Part shown: piece by piece, positions 1 through 6,078 of the stretch
Numbering within the stretch: position 1 is the first letter of the stretch
Layout of the letters: every line of letters starts with the position of its first letter
Assembly: GCA_030743915.1 (NCBI GenBank)
Contig: JASLRP010000583.1
Coordinates: 1 to 6,078 of the forward strand
Source of the DNA: SAR202 cluster bacterium
GTDB lineage: Bacteria > Chloroflexota > Dehalococcoidia > Lucifugimonadales > UBA1123
Reading direction: 5' to 3'
Length of the DNA: 6,078 nucleotides
The notes under the pieces: model-generated
The model's input: only the letters and a program-made list of their open reading frames with translations
The model's database searches: none
Told to the model about the DNA's origin: nothing
Position numbers and translations under genes: made by a program

Positions 1-880
1 CTCGATTAAGAAGCACTGAAACGTTGTTGCCGCCGTAATTGGCGGTTGCCAAATCTGGAAAACCGTCTCGATCAAAATCACCGGCCGCGAGGTCTCGTGG
101 ATCAGCGCCTGTGGGATAGTGTGTCGCGTCTCCGAGGTTCCCATGGCCGTTATTCAGGAATATAGACACTGAGTGTGATGTCTGGTTTGCCGCTGCGACA
201 TCAAGGTCACCGTCCAGATCGATATCGATCAGAACGATGCCTCTCGGCCAGGTCTGAGTTGGGTGGGTGGAAGTTGACGAAAACGCGCCCGATCCATCGT
301 TTAGGAATACTTCTATTTTGTTTGACAGATTGATCGCTCCCACAATGTCCAGGTCGCGGTCTCCATCCAGGTCGCCAACCGCTAACTGATATGGCAGTCC
401 GGAGGAAGCGCTCATGTGACCATTAGATGTGAACGTGCCATCTCCGTCATTCAAGAACACACTGAACCCATTGGGTTCCAGGGGAACAGCGACGTCCATG
501 TCACCGTCGCGGTCAAAATCACCTTCGGCAATTGATTTTGCCGCAGGACCATAGGAGTTTTTGCTGGTGACTGCGAACTGCCCAGAGCCGTCATTGAAAA
601 CCACTGCCATTTCGTTAGGTGGAGCCAGGGCCGCAACAACATCGAGGTCGCCATCAGCATCAAGGTCGTTTGGCGTTGAGATACCTGTCACGTGTCCTCC
701 GGCGTCATATGCGTTCGCAGCGCCGAGAACGCCGCGTCCGTTATTGAACAGGATCGAGATGTCCTTCGAATCCATATTACCTGTAAGAACATCCGGATCG
801 CCGTCGCCATCAACATCCCCGACTCTGACGTCGAACGGGTTACTTCCTGCCGGATAGTTGATCGCCGCCGTGAAACCGCC
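1..880 (-). repeat. FG-GAP/VCBS calcium-binding propeller, six repeats visible, truncated (from residue 1719)
   Basis: Six repeats at a strict 49-50-residue period carry the DxDxDxDxD calcium loop of FG-GAP/VCBS repeats. The loops begin at D1740, D1790, D1839, D1888, D1937 and D1986. Each is followed by a hydrophobic strand and then a 'V-x-V/I-F-L-N-D/N-G-x-G-x-F' strand. The family forms seven-bladed propellers like the integrin alpha head and is typical of secreted bacterial proteins. At least one more repeat would be expected beyond the window. The sixth loop is slightly altered (DFDRDGFPD), with Phe-Pro between the last ligands. Calcium binding in the exported state is strongly supported by the conserved aspartates. 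Confidence 0.92.
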
Positions 881-3800
881 CTTGGTCTCTACAGGCGGAA
901 TCCACCAAGAGGCTTGACCATCGCGAGCGGGGTTGACGGTCACATTCCTGAGGCCTGAACCGTCGGAGTTGATCATGTAGATGTCGCTGTTCCCTGGTCG
1001 ATGCGAAGTGAACAAGATCGCCGGTCCGGGCGACCACTGCGGGTTGGCGTCCGTCGCGGGATCGTTGGTAATCTGTGTAACTGCCTTCGTGGCTAAGTCC
1101 ATTACAAACAGGTTTTTCCCATCGTCGTATGCGATCTGTTTTCCGCCTGGCGACCACACTGCCGCCCCTCCTGAGCCCAACGTTGTGGCAACGCCAGTGG
1201 CAGGGTCGACGGTTACGATGTTTCCGCTCTGGTTTACTAACAGTGCAGCCCCGTCCGAAGCGCAACTTGGCGCCTGGCCACTGATCAGTAGGCGTGTATC
1301 GCTGCCGTCGGCGTTCATGATGTGAATCTGGTTGTAGTCGAACATGTATGCGATTCGATCATTCCCGCACCATGTCGGCGAAACATCGTCCACATCGTTG
1401 AAAGTCAGTTGACGCAGTCCGCTGAGGTCTCGATTCATCACGAATATCTCGCGGTCAGGACCGTTGCGATCGGAATAGAAGGCGATCCTAGAGCCGTCAG
1501 GAGAGTACATCGGGCTCCCGTCGGCTCCGGGTGAATCGGTCAGTCGGCGGAGAACATTGCCCTGCAAATCGATTTCATAGACTTCCTCGTCACCGCTTCT
1601 ATCGGACTGGATGATGATGCGCTGTTTGGGCTCGGTAAGGTCCGGTTGTTTTACCGGTCGCCAGTGAGGATAAAGGTCAAAATCTACATCCTGAGTCAAT
1701 CTTGTTTTTGCAGTTCCGTCAGAGTTCATTGAGAAGACATCCCAGTTCCCTTGTCTCTGCGAACTGTAGATAATCTTTGAGCCATCAGCAGACCAATCAG
1801 GAGCGACATCCTGGCCCGTTTCAGCTGTGAGGCGAGTCAGATTGCCACCGCTGGCATCCATCACATATACGTCGTAATTTCCATTGCTCGGCGAATCAAA
1901 AGAGATCATCCGGCCATCGGGTGACCAAGTTGGAGGGCCATCTTGCACGCCATTGTGTGTCAGTTGGACTACGCTTGACGGATCGCCGCTGGGCGACATA
2001 GTGAATATTTCATGGTCGCCGTCCCGCTCCGATCGGAAGGCGATTTTGGCGCCATCCGGCGACCAATCTGGCCCTTCATCGTGGGCTGAGTTGTTTGAAA
2101 TGTTCGTCTGGTTGCCACCGTCGGCGTCCATCTTGTAGATTTCTTCATTTCCATCTCGGTTGGAAAAGAATACGATTTGTGATCCGTCCGGAGACCAACT
2201 GGGACGCTCATCCTTGCCGGTATGATTCGTGAGGTTCGTTGGGCCTGATCCGTCTCGATTCATGACGTATATTTCCCAATTGCCATCCCTTATCGACTGG
2301 AACGCAATTTGAGAGCCATCAGGAGACCAAGCCGGTTCCCTGTCGTCATCCGTATTCTGTGTTATGCGCGTCTTGTGTGACCCATCAGGAGCCATCAGGT
2401 ATATTTCGTCGTTGCCGTCCCACCGGGATTGGAATGCTATGGGCAATACATCAGGCACCCATGCGTCGGGGTACTGATCGGCGAATGCGTTATCCGTCAG
2501 ACGGCGAAGGCCGGCCCCATCGGACAGAATCGAGTACACCTCGTCACCGGTGTCCGGAGAGTTGCTGGAATAGAAGTAGATTCGACCGTTTTCGTTCCAA
2601 TCTGTTGCGTGTGCGCCCGCGATGCCTGTCACAAGGGCCTGCTCATTTTGACCCTCCGAGTCTGCGAGGCGCACGTCGCCGGTTGAAAGACCTCCAGACT
2701 CTCGTGAGAACACCACGCTCATTCCATCAGGGGAATATCGAGCGTCAAATACCATTCCGGGATTTCCGTGTGGAATGAACTCTTGGGCAGTCCTCGCGGG
2801 CACGTCGATGCGACCGATGCCCCACCTGCCGCCCGAGGCCGCCCAACTGAGCAACAGGTATCTTCCATCCGGCGACCATTCGAACCTTGAGATCGCGTCC
2901 TTTCCGCTAGAGGCGGCGTCGAATAGCAGTTCGGACGGGGCGCTTCCCTGCCAGTCTCTGAGGCAGACTTGAGTCCCACCACAGCGGTATGCAAGACGTC
3001 TGCCATCGGGCGACCATGCGGGGTCTTGGGCGCGGTCTCCGGTCGTGGTTTGCCAGGATGCGAGCTCATTGCCTGCCGGGTCCATTACCACGATTTCATT
3101 CGGTTGACCGCTGCAGGCTCGGTTGTACGCGATCATCGTCCCGTCTGGAGAGAGTCGAGGTTGCACATCGCAGGTGGTTGAATCGGTCAACCGTCGCCGG
3201 TTGGAGCCGTCGAGATTCATACTGAAGATGTCAGTGTTGCCATGTTCCGATGAGTAGAACACGACGCGGGCCGTTGGGATGGGGCCGAATTCGTAAACCG
3301 ATTCAAGCTGGCTCCCGAAGTCGCTGCTGCCGCCAAACACGTATATGCGGCCATCGAAACCAACGACTGCCTCGCCTGCGCCTCGACCTACTGGCATGTC
3401 CACGCCTTGAGACCAGGTACTGTTGGCAGGATCGAAGACCTCAACCGTCGGAAGCTCTGGTCCAGTGGACGCCTGCCCTCCCATCGCATATATCAACCCA
3501 TTCGTTCCAACTTCCACTCTGACATTTCCACGAGGCGAAGGCATTGGAGGCAACGCAGTCCACGTGTCAGTGAACACGTCGTAAACTTCGGCGGCAGCCA
3601 ACTGACACGGGCAACCATCTCGGTTCCCGCCAATGGCATAGATCAGTCCATCAGGCGTGGCCGCCAAGCCAACGCCCCATCGTAATGTCGGCATAGGCGC
3701 TCTGGTCGTCCAGGTGTCGGTCGCCGGATTGTATTCCTCGTTGAAAACGACTCCCTGTTGATTACTTCCGGTCACGCCCCCGATAGCGTAAATCCGGCCA

Positions 3801-6034
3801 TTGCTCGCCGTGACGACACGTATGGCGTAACGGTTGTGATCGAGCGACGAAGCGACGCTCCAAACGCCGGCGTCTTGGTCATACGCCTCCACGAGGCCAG
3901 TTGAACCGCCGCCGTTGTTGAAACTGCCGCCGATGGAAAAAACCTTGCCATATCCGCCAGTGGCCGCTCCGATGCCGGAACGGGCCTGCGGTGTGGATGT
4001 TCCAGTTGCCCACGCATCACCAACAGGGTCGAACACTTCAACCGTCGCCAGGTCAGCAGACGATGAATGACCACCAATCACGAATACCTGCCCTGCTCTA
4101 TCCACGGTGGCGCCCAGCCGCACTCGCATAGTCGGCATGTCGGCTTTTCTGGTCCACTGCTCATAGGAAATATTGGGCTTCGGAGGACCCAACTGGTCCT
4201 CCACATCGAAGCCGTCCGCGGCATCTTTGATCTTGCTGACGGTTCCATCGCCTCCGTTAGCGACCCAAACGTTCCGACCGTCGATGGCGACTGCCGCAGG
4301 CATGGAGCCGACGGAATACGTGTCCTGAAGTGAGCCATCCCGCACGGACAGTTTGCTGACCGTCCCAGTGTCGTAGTTGGCGGCGAACACGAACACGCTG
4401 TCTGATGCAGCCCCGTAGGAGCGGGAGCCAATCGCGAAGTCTCCGATATTCTGGCCGTCGGAGGCTAACAGCTTCGTCAGCGTAGCGCTGGGGTCTTTGG
4501 CCACCCAGACATGGCGACCATCGAATACTGTTTCGTTGGTCTTGCTGGCGACGTCGAACTCGCCCTTGTTGGAACCATCGAAGCCATCAATCTTGGTGAC
4601 CTTGTTGCTGGTCCAACCACTAGCCCAAACATTCTGGCCGTCGAATCCCAGGTTGTCAGGATTTCCGGCCACCGAGAATTGGCCAAGCATCTGGCAGGAC
4701 GTGGATACTTTGTTGATCGCGTTATTCGCCGGGTTAGCCACCCATATGTCGCGACCATCGAACAGCACACCGTTGAGGGACGAAGCAATCGTCACCTCGC
4801 ACACCACCGCGCCTGTGTTGGGATTCAGTTTCCTCAGTTTGGTGTCGTTGACGTCGCTGACCCACACAAACTCTCCGTCTGAGTCGATGCCCATGGGAGT
4901 TTGACCGACCGACGTCGAAAGCAGCACGTTGCCGTTGAGATCAAGTTTCGAGACCTTTCCAGCCGGGGCGTTAGTGACCCACACGTTGTGGCCATCAAAG
5001 GTGATGTCGTTAGGGTGTCCTCCCAGCGAGAACGTTTCAATATCAGAAACCTGGCAACCGGTTGTCGGTGGCGTAACAGCATCTGGGACTTGCGCCACGT
5101 CCCACACTTTGACTTCGTCAATACAGCCATCAAACCATCTGGGCCCCGACCCGTCTCCATGCGCCCTGCCGATCGTCAACTGTTGAGAAGTGTCGTGCAC
5201 TGGCAGATCATACGCGGTTGTCGATCCAACAAGCGTTCCATTAATGTAGAGGCTTACCCTTTTGTTGCGCTCGAAGACGCCAGTGACGCGGGACCACTGG
5301 TTCAAAGGCACTGTCGAAGTTGACCTGATGGAAGAGTTGTCAGCGCCGTTCGTTCCGCCCACAGCGAAATATACTTTGCCCTCATGCTGGTCGCCATTCA
5401 GGGTGAGGAACCACGAATCGTCTCCCACGCCTCCAGGTCCCCATTTGGAGACGATGCCTGCCTCATGAGGATACGAGGTCTGAGGGTAGGATTTCGGGTA
5501 CACCCATGCCTGAACAGTCATGGCGTCCATGCCGTCCAGCCCAGGCCCGTCAGGCACTGATACAACGGACGTTGAGCCATTGAATTCGAATGCCCGTCCC
5601 TTCGCTCCTGGCAGCGACACGGCATCTGTGACCTGTCCGGTGTGTCCGTTTCCTGAAATGTCGACGGTTGTGGTCGCCGCCGGATTTTCCTCGAAAGGCC
5701 AACTTGCGATCGGATCGACTTCGGTTGGACACTCGAAATGCAGTGAGAGGAGGTAGTTGGTCACGAGAGTCACCGCCTCGGTGCGCGTGAGGGGCCTGCC
5801 AAGACCAGGCTTTTCGATCTGGACCAGGTATGACGTTACGCCATCAACAGCTTCTGACCTATCAATGGAGCCACTTTTATCAGCGTCGCACACACAGAGG
5901 ATGTTGCTGGAAGGCAAAATCGTCTCCGCCGCCTGAACGCCCGTCCCAGGTCCAGTTGACACCAGTGAGAGCATCAATCCCAGGGCGAGGAGGAGTGCCG
6001 TGGTCCTCAGAATGTTGCCTGTTGGCGTCCACAT
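1..6034 (-). CDS. Giant secreted multi-beta-propeller protein (LamG, NHL, Kelch, PD40, VCBS), C-terminus cut by window edge
   Basis: The frame begins at ATG 6034-6032 and is open for 2011 codons to position 1, so the stop codon lies outside. The start is chosen because GGAGGA sits 9 bases upstream and the first 36 residues form a classic Sec signal peptide. Domains in order: EF-hand/dockerin-like segment (47-103), LamG jelly-roll (108-314), seven-bladed NHL/YVTN-like propeller (327-603), six-bladed Kelch propeller (621-917), eighteen PD40/TolB blades (921-1712), and FG-GAP/VCBS calcium repeats (from 1719). The protein should be exported and act outside the cytoplasmic membrane. Propellers of these families usually bind proteins, glycans or small ligands, and LamG folds often bind carbohydrate, but no catalytic residues can be recognised, so no enzymatic role is assigned. 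No upstream or downstream neighbour is visible. The coding frame is very certain; the biological role is unknown. Confidence 0.95.
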   Translation of the reverse strand, partial: MWTPTGNILRTTALLLALGLMLSLVSTGPGTGVQAAETILPSSNILCVCDADKSGSIDRSEAVDGVTSYLVQIEKPGLGRPLTRTEAVTLVTNYLLSLHFECPTEVDPIASWPFEENPAATTTVDISGNGHTGQVTDAVSLPGAKGRAFEFNGSTSVVSVPDGPGLDGMDAMTVQAWVYPKSYPQTSYPHEAGIVSKWGPGGVGDDSWFLTLNGDQHEGKVYFAVGGTNGADNSSIRSTSTVPLNQWSRVTGVFERNKRVSLYINGTLVGSTTAYDLPVHDTSQQLTIGRAHGDGSGPRWFDGCIDEVKVWDVAQVPDAVTPPTTGCQVSDIETFSLGGHPNDITFDGHNVWVTNAPAGKVSKLDLNGNVLLSTSVGQTPMGIDSDGEFVWVSDVNDTKLRKLNPNTGAVVCEVTIASSLNGVLFDGRDIWVANPANNAINKVSTSCQMLGQFSVAGNPDNLGFDGQNVWASGWTSNKVTKIDGFDGSNKGEFDVASKTNETVFDGRHVWVAKDPSATLTKLLASDGQNIGDFAIGSRSYGAASDSVFVFAANYDTGTVSKLSVRDGSLQDTYSVGSMPAAVAIDGRNVWVANGGDGTVSKIKDAADGFDVEDQLGPPKPNISYEQWTRKADMPTMRVRLGATVDRAGQVFVIGGHSSSADLATVEVFDPVGDAWATGTSTPQARSGIGAATGGYGKVFSIGGSFNNGGGSTGLVEAYDQDAGVWSVASSLDHNRYAIRVVTASNGRIYAIGGVTGSNQQGVVFNEEYNPATDTWTTRAPMPTLRWGVGLAATPDGLIYAIGGNRDGCPCQLAAAEVYDVFTDTWTALPPMPSPRGNVRVEVGTNGLIYAMGGQASTGPELPTVEVFDPANSTWSQGVDMPVGRGAGEAVVGFDGRIYVFGGSSDFGSQLESVYEFGPIPTARVVFYSSEHGNTDIFSMNLDGSNRRRLTDSTTCDVQPRLSPDGTMIAYNRACSGQPNEIVVMDPAGNELASWQTTTGDRAQDPAWSPDGRRLAYRCGGTQVCLRDWQGSAPSELLFDAASSGKDAISRFEWSPDGRYLLLSWAASGGRWGIGRIDVPARTAQEFIPHGNPGMVFDARYSPDGMSVVFSRESGGLSTGDVRLADSEGQNEQALVTGIAGAHATDWNENGRIYFYSSNSPDTGDEVYSILSDGAGLRRLTDNAFADQYPDAWVPDVLPIAFQSRWDGNDEIYLMAPDGSHKTRITQNTDDDREPAWSPDGSQIAFQSIRDGNWEIYVMNRDGSGPTNLTNHTGKDERPSWSPDGSQIVFFSNRDGNEEIYKMDADGGNQTNISNNSAHDEGPDWSPDGAKIAFRSERDGDHEIFTMSPSGDPSSVVQLTHNGVQDGPPTWSPDGRMISFDSPSNGNYDVYVMDASGGNLTRLTAETGQDVAPDWSADGSKIIYSSQRQGNWDVFSMNSDGTAKTRLTQDVDFDLYPHWRPVKQPDLTEPKQRIIIQSDRSGDEEVYEIDLQGNVLRRLTDSPGADGSPMYSPDGSRIAFYSDRNGPDREIFVMNRDLSGLRQLTFNDVDDVSPTWCGNDRIAYMFDYNQIHIMNADGSDTRLLISGQAPSCASDGAALLVNQSGNIVTVDPATGVATTLGSGGAAVWSPGGKQIAYDDGKNLFVMDLATKAVTQITNDPATDANPQWSPGPAILFTSHRPGNSDIYMINSDGSGLRNVTVNPARDGQASWWIPPVETKGGFTAAINYPAGSNPFDVRVGDVDGDGDPDVLTGNMDSKDISILFNNGRGVLGAANAYDAGGHVTGISTPNDLDADGDLDVVAALAPPNEMAVVFNDGSGQFAVTSKNSYGPAAKSIAEGDFDRDGDMDVAVPLEPNGFSVFLNDGDGTFTSNGHMSASSGLPYQLAVGDLDGDRDLDIVGAINLSNKIEVFLNDGSGAFSSTSTHPTQTWPRGIVLIDIDLDGDLDVAAANQTSHSVSIFLNNGHGNLGDATHYPTGADPRDLAAGDFDRDGFPDLATANYGGNNVSVLLNR
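899..1624 (-). repeat. PD40/TolB-type propeller III, diverged blades (residues 1471-1712)
   Basis: After the linker a new PD40 block starts with 'IIIQSDRSGDEEVYEIDLQG'. It continues through YSPDG (1510), WCGND (1555), CASDG (1591), WSPGG (1627) and WSPG (1667), and ends with 'ASWWIPP' (1708-1714). That gives about six blades in about 240 residues, so the blades average shorter than in the preceding block. The third and fourth have lost the SPDG turn and carry cysteines C1556 and C1591 at equivalent positions. The block is therefore a complete but more diverged TolB-like propeller. The blade count is an interpretation and could be off by one. Confidence 0.75.
1658..2464 (-). repeat. PD40/TolB-type propeller II, six highly similar blades (residues 1191-1459)
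   Basis: The most regular array in the protein has WSPDG turns at about 1236, 1280, 1324 and 1370, and WSADG at about 1414. It is preceded by a degenerate WVPDV unit at 1192. Spacing is 44-46 residues. Repeated elements include 'QIAFQS-x-RDGN-x-EIY-x-M', then 'DG' and 'LT', the classic consensus of PD40 repeats. The array ends in 'YPHWRP', a common last-strand motif in TolB-like proteins, followed by a Pro/Lys linker (1460-1470). A boundary to propeller I is inferred from block count (six plus six) and the degenerate units near 1145 and 1191; no linker marks it. An uninterrupted 12-blade toroid is less likely. Confidence 0.82.
2465..3274 (-). repeat. PD40/TolB-type propeller I, six blades (residues 921-1190)
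   Basis: Units of about 45 residues follow the PD40 (WD40-like TolB) pattern: 'W/L-SPDG' turn, hydrophobic strand, then a strand ending in 'M-x-x-D-G' and 'L-T'. Turns are at LSPDG (961), WSPDG (1007), WSPDG (1053), YSPDG (1100) and a degenerate WNENG (1145). The opening strands 'RVVFYSSEHG...DIFSMNLDGS' form the remaining blade. Known TolB propellers have six blades and bind protein partners, as TolB binds Pal and colicins. Here there is no TolB N-terminal domain and no Tol-Pal context, so only the fold is inferred. Four cysteines (C955, C974, C1018, C1024) cluster in the first blades. Confidence 0.82.
3284..4174 (-). repeat. Six-bladed Kelch beta-propeller (residues about 621-917)
   Basis: Six Kelch units of about 48-50 residues are visible. 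Their diagnostic double glycines close the strands VFVIGG (654-655), VFSIGG (702-703), IYAIGG (752-753), IYAIGG (802-803), IYAMGG (852-853) and IYVFGG (901-902). Spaced downstream in most units are the conserved 'VEVFDP...W' or 'EEYNPATDTW' elements, and 'MP..R' turns occur between blades. Six units match the usual closed Kelch propeller of bacterial sialate mutarotase-like and adhesin-like proteins. The copper ligands of galactose oxidase are not recognisable, so an interaction role is favoured over catalysis. The fourth blade has an unusual C-P-C insertion (C808, C810) in the loop after its double glycine. Confidence 0.92.
4226..5056 (-). repeat. Seven-bladed NHL/YVTN-like beta-propeller (residues about 327-603)
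   Basis: Seven tandem units of about 38-45 residues each carry a core of the type 'FDG-x-x-VWVAN'. The cores are FDGHNVWVTN, SDGEFVWVSD, FDGRDIWVAN, FDGQNVWASG, FDGRHVWVAK, a diverged SDSVFVFAAN, and IDGRNVWVAN. Most are followed by a turn and a 'V/L-x-K-L/I' strand. This is the pattern of YncE/YVTN and NHL-type propellers, which act as rigid interaction platforms. Seven units would close one propeller. The sixth unit is the most diverged, lacking the Trp and the FDG turn. No metal or active-site residues are evident. A short acidic and then Pro-rich linker (about 604-620) separates it from the Kelch domain. Confidence 0.85.
5093..5713 (-). other. LamG / concanavalin A-like jelly-roll domain (residues 108-314)
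   Basis: The segment has the usual Laminin_G_3 signatures in order: a starting strand 'ASWPFEE' near 110, 'DISGNGHTG' at 125-133, 'GRAFEFNG' at 146-153, 'SVPDGPGLDG' near 159-168, 'MTVQAWVYP' at 172-180, 'NQWSRVTGVF' at 245-254, 'VSLYINGTLVGS' at 260-271, and 'FDGCIDEVKVWDVA' at 301-314. At about 205 residues it has the normal length for the family. Such domains commonly bind glycans or mediate adhesion, and they occur in many secreted polysaccharide-active or surface proteins. The ligand cannot be read from sequence. C304, in the final strand, may pair with C327, just after the domain. Confidence 0.9.
5726..5896 (-). other. Dockerin-like segment with one EF-hand loop (residues 47-103)
   Basis: Residues 50-61 read DADKSGSIDRSE, a canonical twelve-residue EF-hand loop with ligands at D50, D52, S54, S56, D58 and E61. 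The following helix reads EAVDGVTSYL. About 22 residues later a second helix reads TEAVTLVTNYLLSL, related in sequence to the first, but its calcium loop is not canonical. This two-helix arrangement resembles type I dockerin repeats and the short 'SEAI..I..YL' EF modules seen at the ends of large exported bacterial and archaeal proteins. Cysteines C47, C49 and C102 flank the segment and could form a disulfide once exported. Calcium binding by the first loop is well supported; binding to a cohesin is not, since one of the two dockerin loops is degenerate and the position is N-terminal. Confidence 0.72.
5927..6034 (-). other. Sec signal peptide (residues 1-36)
   Basis: Residue R10 provides the positive n-region. 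A hydrophobic core follows at about residues 11-26, rich in Leu, Ala and Val. A Gly/Pro/Thr-rich c-region ends in V-Q-A-A before E37, which fits a signal peptidase I site after A35 or A36. There is no cysteine at the cleavage site, so it is not a lipoprotein signal, and no twin-arginine motif. The later ATG at residue 21 would delete the n-region and has no comparable ribosome site, so the first ATG is preferred. Confidence 0.88.
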
Positions 6035-6043
6035 CGTTGCGTG

Positions 6044-6049
6044 TCCTCC
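6044..6049 (-). promoter_or_regulatory. Shine-Dalgarno sequence for the giant CDS
   Basis: The minus strand reads GGAGGA, nine bases before the ATG at 6034. This is near-consensus strength and good spacing. It matters because the frame is also open, without a stop, through the remaining upstream bases to the window edge. Within those bases there is no in-frame ATG, GTG or TTG, so the site supports 6034 as the true start. No promoter can be recognised in the 29 bases upstream of the site. Confidence 0.85.
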
Positions 6050-6078
6050 GTGGATATGGCGGTGGGATTTTGAATTTC

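Noticed and set aside
840..1265. A 141-codon minus-strand frame overlapping the main gene, and similar ones at 4078-4431 and 4477-4788.
   Set aside because: They are out-of-frame readings of the same strand. The correct frame gives PD40, Kelch and NHL blades, while these give Arg/Ser/Thr-rich low-information protein.
1914..2330. Regularly spaced short DNA repeats resembling an array.
   Set aside because: The spacing (about 130 bases), the in-frame period and the encoded W-S-P-D-G motif identify them as protein repeat units. They are not a CRISPR array or an iteron set.
3284..4174. Galactose-oxidase-like enzyme in the Kelch region.
   Set aside because: The copper-radical ligands and the accessory domains of galactose oxidase are not recognisable; only the Kelch repeats are supported.
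4497..5323. Several plus-strand open frames of 120-140 codons (4497-4904, 4511-4882, 4901-5323).
   Set aside because: They lie antisense to the NHL, LamG and linker parts of a continuous, domain-rich minus-strand frame. Their translations show no domain, and they result from the repetitive, stop-poor complement.
5726..5896. True cellulosomal dockerin.
   Set aside because: Only one of the two calcium loops is canonical, the location is N-terminal, and no cohesin or glycoside hydrolase is visible.
5972..5974. Alternative start at Met21.
   Set aside because: It would remove the charged n-region and most of the hydrophobic core of the signal peptide, and the strong Shine-Dalgarno site is placed for Met1.
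1..6034. Possible fusion of separate genes or a hidden frameshift.
   Set aside because: The frame was translated from 6034 to 1 without a stop or a phase change, and domain borders carry ordinary linkers with no degraded start or stop signals.

Overview
The window is almost entirely one minus-strand reading frame. It starts at an ATG at 6034-6032 and stays open to position 1, giving 2011 codons before it runs off the left edge. I translated it codon by codon and found no stop and no frameshift. Only 44 bases lie upstream of the start, and they hold a good Shine-Dalgarno sequence. I see no RNA gene, mobile element, CRISPR array, terminator or second gene. Every other open frame on either strand is a shadow of this gene.

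The product is a very large secreted mosaic protein built mainly from beta-propellers. From the N-terminus (right) to the left edge the order is: a Sec signal peptide (residues 1-36); a dockerin-like segment with one perfect EF-hand loop (47-103); a LamG/concanavalin A-like jelly-roll (108-314); a seven-bladed NHL/YVTN-type propeller (about 327-603); a six-bladed Kelch propeller (about 621-917); eighteen TolB-type PD40 blades that parse as three six-bladed propellers (921-1190, 1191-1459, 1471-1712); and an FG-GAP/VCBS propeller with six calcium-loop repeats visible (1719-2011) that is cut by the window edge.

The organism is most likely a bacterium of moderate GC. Two hand-counted samples gave 51% and 63%. 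A signal peptide followed by a short EF-hand segment with two 'EAV..VT.YL' helices, then LamG, Kelch, PD40 and VCBS modules, is reminiscent of large exported proteins in environmental Chloroflexota (Dehalococcoidia/SAR202 type) and similar uncultured lineages. That assignment is a low-confidence guess from protein style and not from any marker gene.

No catalytic site is recognisable. The protein is probably an exported, calcium-stabilised scaffold or binding protein. Its ligand, its C-terminal anchoring and its operon context lie outside the window.
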